Assembly (NCBI GenBank): GCA_024663395.1
Contig: JANFAH010000002.1
Coordinates: 1,736,001 to 1,800,000 of the forward strand
Reading direction: 5' to 3'
Length of the DNA stretch: 64,000 nt
Origin: Pisolithus tinctorius
Lineage: Eukaryota; Basidiomycota; Agaricomycetes; Boletales; Pisolithaceae
How positions within the stretch are numbered: the first letter of the stretch is position 1; each line of letters opens with the position of its first letter. Shown here piece after piece: positions 58,501-64,000 of the stretch. The position numbers and the translations under genes are program-made. A model generated the notes under the pieces. The model worked only from the letters and a program-made list of their open reading frames with translations, was not told the origin of the DNA and did no database searches.

Positions 58501-59429
58501 CCATATGAGACAGTCAGCAGAGGCTGACAATCAGCCACCACTGATGGGCCAGCAGAGGTTGAGCCCATGCATGGCTTGTGCATGTGTGTTACATGAGAGC
58601 CATGAACTTATTGTCACCTTGTAGTATGGGAGAGCCCAACTGATGAGTGTCACCATGTAGTACAGCTGAGCCCTGAGAGGAAATGTTGTCATGAGGAATG
58701 GTGCAGCTGTGGTTTGAATTGTCATTGTCAGTTACAAGCAGGCTGGGGAGTAAGTGTCATCATGGACTATGGGAGAGCCCAATAAATGAATGTCACCATT
58801 ATGGAGCATGGCTGGGCTGATGTTAGAATTGTCATCATGGGGTACAAGCCAGCTGTGGGATTACAGTGTAGCCACTGCAATATGAGTAGTCCCATGTAAG
58901 CCCAGACTTGGGTGTCCCAGTATAGGGAATGAGTTTGAGTTCCCTACAAGAAGCTGTCTTGGTCAGGAGTTTAGGAGTTGAGAGTTTCTTTTTGTTTTAT
59001 TTATTTCTCTTGTTTTTCATGTTTGTACCACTGGACTTAGTGGCGAGCAGCTGTGTTGCTGACTAAGCATGTGTGCTGTGTTCATGCAAGTTCAGTTTAC
59101 CATACAACCAGTACATGTCAGAGGCCCTCAGTAGCAGGGTGAATTAGTCTCACATTTCAGTGGGTTTTTGGAAGTTGATTTTATTACTTTGTGGAGTACC
59201 CAAAGGGCCAGGAGGACTGGCAATAGGTTTAGTATAGCAGGCAGCAGCCCAGAGCTAAGTTTTCCTTTTAGTTCGCAATTTTTACACTTTTACTACACTT
59301 TGTTTCTCCAAGACAGGATCTCCCTTTTGGGTTGAGTGCATACTCACCCATTACTGACTAATTACTATATCTAGGTTTATCAATTACCTATTCCTACACC
59401 AGGAAGGTATGGATGGGCTCAGCCTCTGA
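58501..59429. other. No supported gene
   Basis: Beyond the edge of H', the sequence has TGTCACCAT/GTAGTA-like words repeated a few times (58610-58870) and T-rich DNA (58980-59400). No coding frame is convincing. Confidence 0.4.
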
Positions 59430-60470
59430 GTTCAGCCATGGCAACAACATCATGCAAGCTGGCCCAACACCAATGCCATGCTAGCCATCCTGGCAACACT
59501 GCCATGTGGGCTGGCCCACCACCAATGCCATGCAGGCCATCCTGGGATAAATGCCATGTGAGCTGGGCCAACACCAATGCAATATGAACAGGCCCAATAC
59601 CAATGCCATGCAGGCTGGCACAACACCAATACCACATGCTCTGGCACATTGCCACTGCCATGGGGCCATCATGGAAGCAGTCCTGGCACTGATGTATTGT
59701 GAGCTGGCCCTGACACCAGGTCCGTGTGTTCCAGCACATCCCCAATGCCATGGGGCCATCATGCAGGCCATCCCAGCACCATTGTAGTGTGTTCTGGCAC
59801 AACACTAATGTTATGGAAGCCATCCCAGCACCTATGCCATATGTTCCAGCACATCCCCATTGCCATGGGGCCATCATGCAGGCCATCCTGGCACCATTGT
59901 GGCACAACACTAATGTTATGGAAGCCATCCTGGCACCTATGCCATATGTTCCAGCACATCCCCATTGCCATGGGGCCATCATGCAGGCCATCCTGGCACC
60001 ATTGTAGTGTGTTCCAGCACAACACTAATGTTATGGAAGCCATCCCAGCACCTATGCCATGTGTTCTGGCACATCCCCAATACCATGAGGCCCATTGTGC
60101 AGGCCATTCTGGCACCATTGTAATGTGTACTGGCACTGGATGAATGCCATGGAGGCTACCCCAGCACCAATTCCATGTATTCTGGCATATCCTCATTGCC
60201 ATGAGTCCATCATGCAGGCTGTCCCAGCACCATTGTAATGAGTGCTGGCACATCCCCAATGCCATGAGGCCATCATGCAGGCTGTCCCAGCACCATTGTA
60301 ATGAGTGCTGGCACATCCCCAATGCCATGAGGCCATCATGCAGGCTGTCCCAGCACCATTGTAATGAGTGCCAGCACATCCCCAATGCTGTGAGGCTATC
60401 AGTCAAGCTGTCCTAGCACCAATGCCATGAATGCCATCCTGGTGCCAATGCCACAGAGGCCTGCCCAGAA
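59430..60470. repeat. Minisatellite with about 63-bp higher period
   Basis: Degenerate units built from words such as GGCCATCATGCAGG, CCCAGCACCATTGTAATG and GGCACATCCCCAATGCCATG. The three best units (about 60225-60410) are spaced 63 bases. Other parts show longer composite periods near 105-125. Because the period is a multiple of three, frames stay open on both strands (59759-60406 minus, 59724-60143 plus), with 21-residue repeats such as LQWCWDSLHDGLMALGMCQHS. I treat these frames as a by-product. Confidence 0.85.
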
Positions 60471-60983
60471 ATTATACCATACCATTCCTGACCTGCCTGA
60501 CCTCCTGGGAGCAGGTCCACAGTGTATGTACATACTGGTACCAGTACCATGCCAGAGATGCATGTATTACCAAAATGGTGGCTCTGGTAATGACCAGAAG
60601 ACTACCCAACTACCCAGTATGTTTAAACTGTGAATTCAATGCCTTACAGCCTCCAGCAAGCCAGAACAATACCATGAAAGTCACCATCATGCTATACAGC
60701 AGAAACAATTTAGTTATGCTGGCCAGTCATCATTCAATCATCTAGGTGAACCATGACTCCATTGGCCCTTAGTGCTTGTCACACCACATCCTTGGTACAG
60801 ACATCACCATACCAGATTGGTTTTCCAGTATCTGAATCATACAGTAACAACTACCAGCAGGGGTAGCTACTTCTTCCTGGAGATTGCATTTTGACAACAT
60901 AGAATATATTGCTGGAGCTAACAAAGTACAAGTACAAAGACAAAAAAACATAAATGGATTGCAAAATGACATGTACACTAATG
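60471..60983. other. No supported gene
   Basis: Sequence between the minisatellite and the zinc-cluster pseudogene. Short frames only; nothing recognised. Confidence 0.4.
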
Positions 60984-62855
60984 TTAGTCAACCTCCATCC
61001 TACCTTCCTGTCTGGGCACTGATCCTACTGCTGGTGGTGGTGGAGTAATAGAGATTGCTGGACCTCCAGCAGGTCCATGCACAGGTTTGACATTCAAAGG
61101 AGGCACTTCCAAGCCAGCACCTCTGTCAAATGAAGCCAGGAGGGGTTCAGTGGACTCCTGTCTTGAGCCACTTTGGGATGATTGAACCTCTACAACTCTG
61201 GTGGCAGTGCCAAGTTCCACCATGACTGGCATGTGAGGTACCAGTGTAGGGTTGGAAGTCATGTGAAATGGGACCAGAGGATGGTTAAGCACATCTGGGG
61301 CTGGGAATAGGTGATTATGGATGGCATCTACCACCCAATGGAGAGCAGCAAGCTCAGTATGGGTTACTTCTATCTCCCACCTCATGTCAGCATTCTCCCT
61401 CTTGAGGATGGTAACCTCTTGCTGATACTTGTCACAATGGCACAGATCATTGGCACCAGTTGTAGTAGTTGGCACTGGAGTGATGGGTGGGTCTGTTGCA
61501 ACACTTCTTGCATGAGACCATGACCAGGATAGCCATGACAGAGTAACAATTTCCACTACTCAATAGAAATATTAGTTCAACCAATTAGCCAAAAATATAG
61601 GACTGTGAATAACTTACTGGGGTGGCCAGTCAGGAGACGAATGATGGCTCATTACTTTGGATGGACCAGTGGATTGATTTCAGCTTGGTGCCCTTTGATG
61701 TTTGGCTTGTCAACTAGTTGATGGAGCTGGCCCAGCAAGCATTGAAGTGGTGGGAAGGCTGGCAGTGTCTTCTGGGGATCATTGCCAGAGAGGCCTTGAA
61801 TGGGAGGCTTTTTGCTGCATCTCAGACTTGTCTCTCCTCCCCTTGAACAAGCTGCATGAATATTTGGTACAGTGGCATTACCAGCATTCCCTGCCAGCTA
61901 GCACCATACAGGGCCAACTCCATTCCCAGCATCTCACACACTGCTACACTTCCAGCACTACCTCCCAGAACTCAGGAGGGTTGTTGATGTCTCACCAGTC
62001 CTGCACATCCTCATCGACTGCTGATTTCACCTTCTTCATTGGTCTCCTTGACTGGCTCTGGCCTCTACTGGTCTGATCACTGGCATTGACAGGCTTGGCC
62101 ACTGGCTGGCCATGTCTTGACTGGCTATGGCCCCATGCCTTCTCCCTGTTCTGATCCTCCTCATTTCCTGGCTTCTGCATTGCAACTTCAGTGGTCCTAG
62201 CCATAGTGTCCATGGGTGCATCTTCAGACCCCATATCAGTAGTCCACCCAATTGCCATCCCCAGAATTAGTGCTCACCTGGAAGCCAAATCCCTTGAGCC
62301 TCATCTGTAGCCAATTCTGTCCCCTTCCCCTTATCCATGGGCTGGGCCTGGTGCTCAGCCCTCAATGAAGGCCAGGTAAGCTCCTCCATGACCTTGTAAT
62401 ATAGGTGAGACTTGGGCTGGTGGTGAAGGCAATACCATGCATGATCCTTCACATTGCCCTCTTGTGCTGTCATCATCTGGTTGAAAGGCAGCCACTTCTG
62501 CATGGCAAAGATTGTTGCCAGGTCAATCATGTGCATATTGATGGCAATAAGATGTGGATGCATCTTGAATGCTGGGGGTAGATGATCAACAACCATGCAG
62601 ACCATTCCCTACATAGATGTCAGGAACAGATATCATGGCTGCAATTTCACTTACCAGCTGTGCCCACACAAGCTGAGCCACTTTCCCCCTGTGCCTAGTG
62701 TCCCAGCCATGAAGCCCTCTCAGTGCCTGCATTGTAACTGTGGCAGCCTCCTTGACCATCCACTTGGCATTTTCAGTGCTGATGACTGGCCAGATGTTGT
62801 TGGTCAATTGTGCCAGGACAAAGGCACTGGTGTTGGCAGTGTTGGCAGTAGACAT
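60984..62855 (-). pseudogene. Multi-exon zinc-cluster and coiled-coil protein, decayed
   Basis: Reading minus from ATG at 62855 (MSTANTANTSAFVLAQLTNN), exon 1 ends at 62655. A 46-nt intron (62609-62654) joins WAQL in phase to GMVCMVVDHLPPAFKMHPHL. A 56-nt intron (62222-62277) joins WLP to DAPMDTMARTTEV in phase. A basic region (QSQSRRPMKKVKSAVDEDVQ) leads to a cluster with spacing C-x2-C-x6-C-x7-C-x2-C-x6-C at about 61920-61835 (CVRCWEWSWPC, then CHCTKYSC), the GAL4-type pattern. Stops there (TGA, TAG, TAA) show decay. After a further likely intron (61557-61616) a helical, heptad-like stretch follows (YQQEVTILKRENADMRWEIE) with a Pro-rich end to 60984. A DNA-binding role is inferred from the cluster. 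The layout resembles the antisense gene of element 2. Confidence 0.65.
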
Positions 62856-63330
62856 AGTGCTGTTAAAGCTTAGGTGTGCAGGTGGTGGGTACTTGAGCAG
62901 TGTGGTGAATTCACTGGCTAGTATACACCATTCAACAGGCTTAAATAAGCACAATACAAATGCTCACTCTGGTGATGCTATGATTTACAATATTCAATGT
63001 ACTGGTTTAACCATTGAAAATATTTTGGTGGGAGTAATGTATGGCAGTTGACAGTCATTCTACTAAGTGCCCATTTACATTATGTATGCCCTTGCACATC
63101 CTACATGATGACTGGTGAAAAAATATTATGTAAGACAATCTTATCACTGGTACTGAAATCATTCTCAAACATCAGTGTAATCCCCATGGCCCCTACAACA
63201 TTTTTAACTTTCATATGGCTCCCAGAAATGTTAGATTCAGTTCTGGCAGTCCAGATAAACTCCATAAGTCAACTGGTCCAAGGACCATTACTTCTGATGA
63301 CTGTGTGCAGTAATTCTGTCATGCCATGAT
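62856..63330. other. Region between two oppositely directed genes
   Basis: Between the start of the zinc-cluster pseudogene (minus) and the ORF at 63331 (plus). It may hold a bidirectional promoter. No motif is identified. Confidence 0.35.
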
Positions 63331-64000
63331 ATGCAGCAGCTTGCATCTCTGGATGAGGATGAGGAAATGTTTACTGAAGATGGCCTGCCAGACATGCCAT
63401 CATCCCCATTACATGAGCCACCTTTCAAGCTGTTCCCAGCTCAAACAACATGCACAACTGGACTGGAACCATCCTTCCAGTCCCCTGGTTCACCCAGATC
63501 ACCTTTGATAGAGCCAGCATGGGAGTCATTGGCACCATCTCCCTCCTCTAGAAGCCCATTGGTTGAGCCTCCTTGGGACTCCATATCAACATGCCTCTCT
63601 GACAGCACTCTGTTACTTGAGCTGGCATGGGACAAATCACCACCACCTGTTGCCCCAGCTACTCCATTGCATGAGCTGGCTTGGGGGTCCCCCCTGCCAT
63701 TTCAGTCCTCACTGGTTGGTCCTTTACAAGAACTGCCATTTCAGTTGCCTGCTGCCACAAGATCATCAGCTTACATCTACCCAACTCAGGCAGCTGGCCA
63801 ATCATCACAACCATTCATCCTATTGCATGAGCCCCAATTTCAGTCCTTAACTCCCTCTGTGTCACCAGCCCATTGCAATCCTATCCTGGTTCCCAGCTCA
63901 ACAACATTTGCATCACCCAGTGGTGATTTCCCTGGTCCTCATCAACATATGGACCTTTCAGATGCTCCTGCATCATTCAGCTCCATGTTGATACCACTGG
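63331..64000 (+). CDS. Pro/Ser-rich ORF with a recurring SPLxEPxW motif, runs off the window
   Basis: From ATG at 63331 (MQQLASLDEDEEMFTEDGLP) the frame is open for over 220 codons to the window end with no stop. The protein is Pro/Ser-rich and contains a degenerate repeat about seven times: SPLHEPPFK, SPLIEPAWESL, SPLVEPPWDSI, TLLLELAWDKS, TPLHELAWGSP, GPLQELPFQL and LLHEPQFQSL. The low-complexity, probably disordered sequence gives no fold. Remaining open in CpG-depleted DNA full of stops is notable but could reflect few Arg codons. Whether the ATG is the real start or an internal Met after an upstream exon is unknown. Confidence 0.5.
   Translation, partial: MQQLASLDEDEEMFTEDGLPDMPSSPLHEPPFKLFPAQTTCTTGLEPSFQSPGSPRSPLIEPAWESLAPSPSSRSPLVEPPWDSISTCLSDSTLLLELAWDKSPPPVAPATPLHELAWGSPLPFQSSLVGPLQELPFQLPAATRSSAYIYPTQAAGQSSQPFILLHEPQFQSLTPSVSPAHCNPILVPSSTTFASPSGDFPGPHQHMDLSDAPASFSSMLIPL

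Noticed and set aside
59724..60406. Long ORFs on both strands
   Set aside because: They arise from a minisatellite whose period is a multiple of three. No other sign of a gene.
1..64000. tRNA or rRNA genes
   Set aside because: I found no cloverleaf-like segment with A and B box spacing and no rRNA-like conserved block by reading. A tRNA scan was not possible here.

Overview
The window looks like nuclear DNA of an agaricomycete fungus (mushroom-forming basidiomycete). The evidence is short introns of about 45-66 nt with GTRAGT-like donors, a TPR-HET fusion gene of the kind multiplied in these fungi, and a transposon set typical of the class: Plavaka-type transposase, Tnp2-type transposase and chromodomain Ty3/Gypsy elements. 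I cannot name the genus.

The window has two very different parts. Bases 1 to about 10,460 are CpG-rich and hold ordinary or recently damaged genes: a small conserved-looking ORF (849-1208), a multi-exon minus-strand gene broken by a nonsense codon (2182-3895), a short Ser/Thr-rich ORF with a hydrophobic tail (4245-4481) and an intact 1035-residue TPR-HET protein (7081-10188). A sequence unit is present here twice (copy A, 1-848; copy B, 4818-5742). Its third copy (copy C, 11750-13173) lies just past the boundary, where nearly every CpG has become TpG or CpA.

From about 10,460 to the end the DNA is a CpG-depleted transposon graveyard that can be read as nested layers. A Tnp2-type transposase gene on the minus strand runs from about 31,800 down to about 13,800. 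It is interrupted three times, by a 3.5-kb foldback element with an 11-bp target duplication (26274-29761), a 9.2-kb Plavaka transposon (16674-25827) and a 1.5-kb Tc1/mariner-type palindrome (14055-15579). The transposase homology resumes after each insertion, which fixes the ends. A WD40-type pseudogene (31927-33560) lies upstream of it.

Bases 34,050-58,500 hold two inverted copies of a roughly 1.8-kb LTR-like sequence. Each copy is split by a different full-length chromodomain Ty3/Gypsy retrotransposon: element 1 (34937-43060, plus strand, 717-bp LTRs, duplication GTTTG) and element 2 (49600-57933, minus strand, 524-bp LTRs, duplication CCAAT). Each host copy preserves the empty site of the insertion in the other. 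Element 1 carries an extra sense ORF after the chromodomain. Element 2 carries an antisense, spliced gene for a coiled-coil protein with a Zn2Cys6-like cluster. A CpG-rich solo LTR (55043-55756) sits in the protease region of element 2.

The right end holds a 63-bp-period minisatellite (59430-60470), a multi-exon zinc-cluster/coiled-coil pseudogene (60984-62855, minus) and an ORF that runs off the window (63331-64000). Most premature stops in the retroelements look like CGA-to-TGA changes, which fits decay of methylated CpG. The best candidates for something undescribed are the extra genes carried by the two retrotransposons and the zinc-cluster gene related to one of them.
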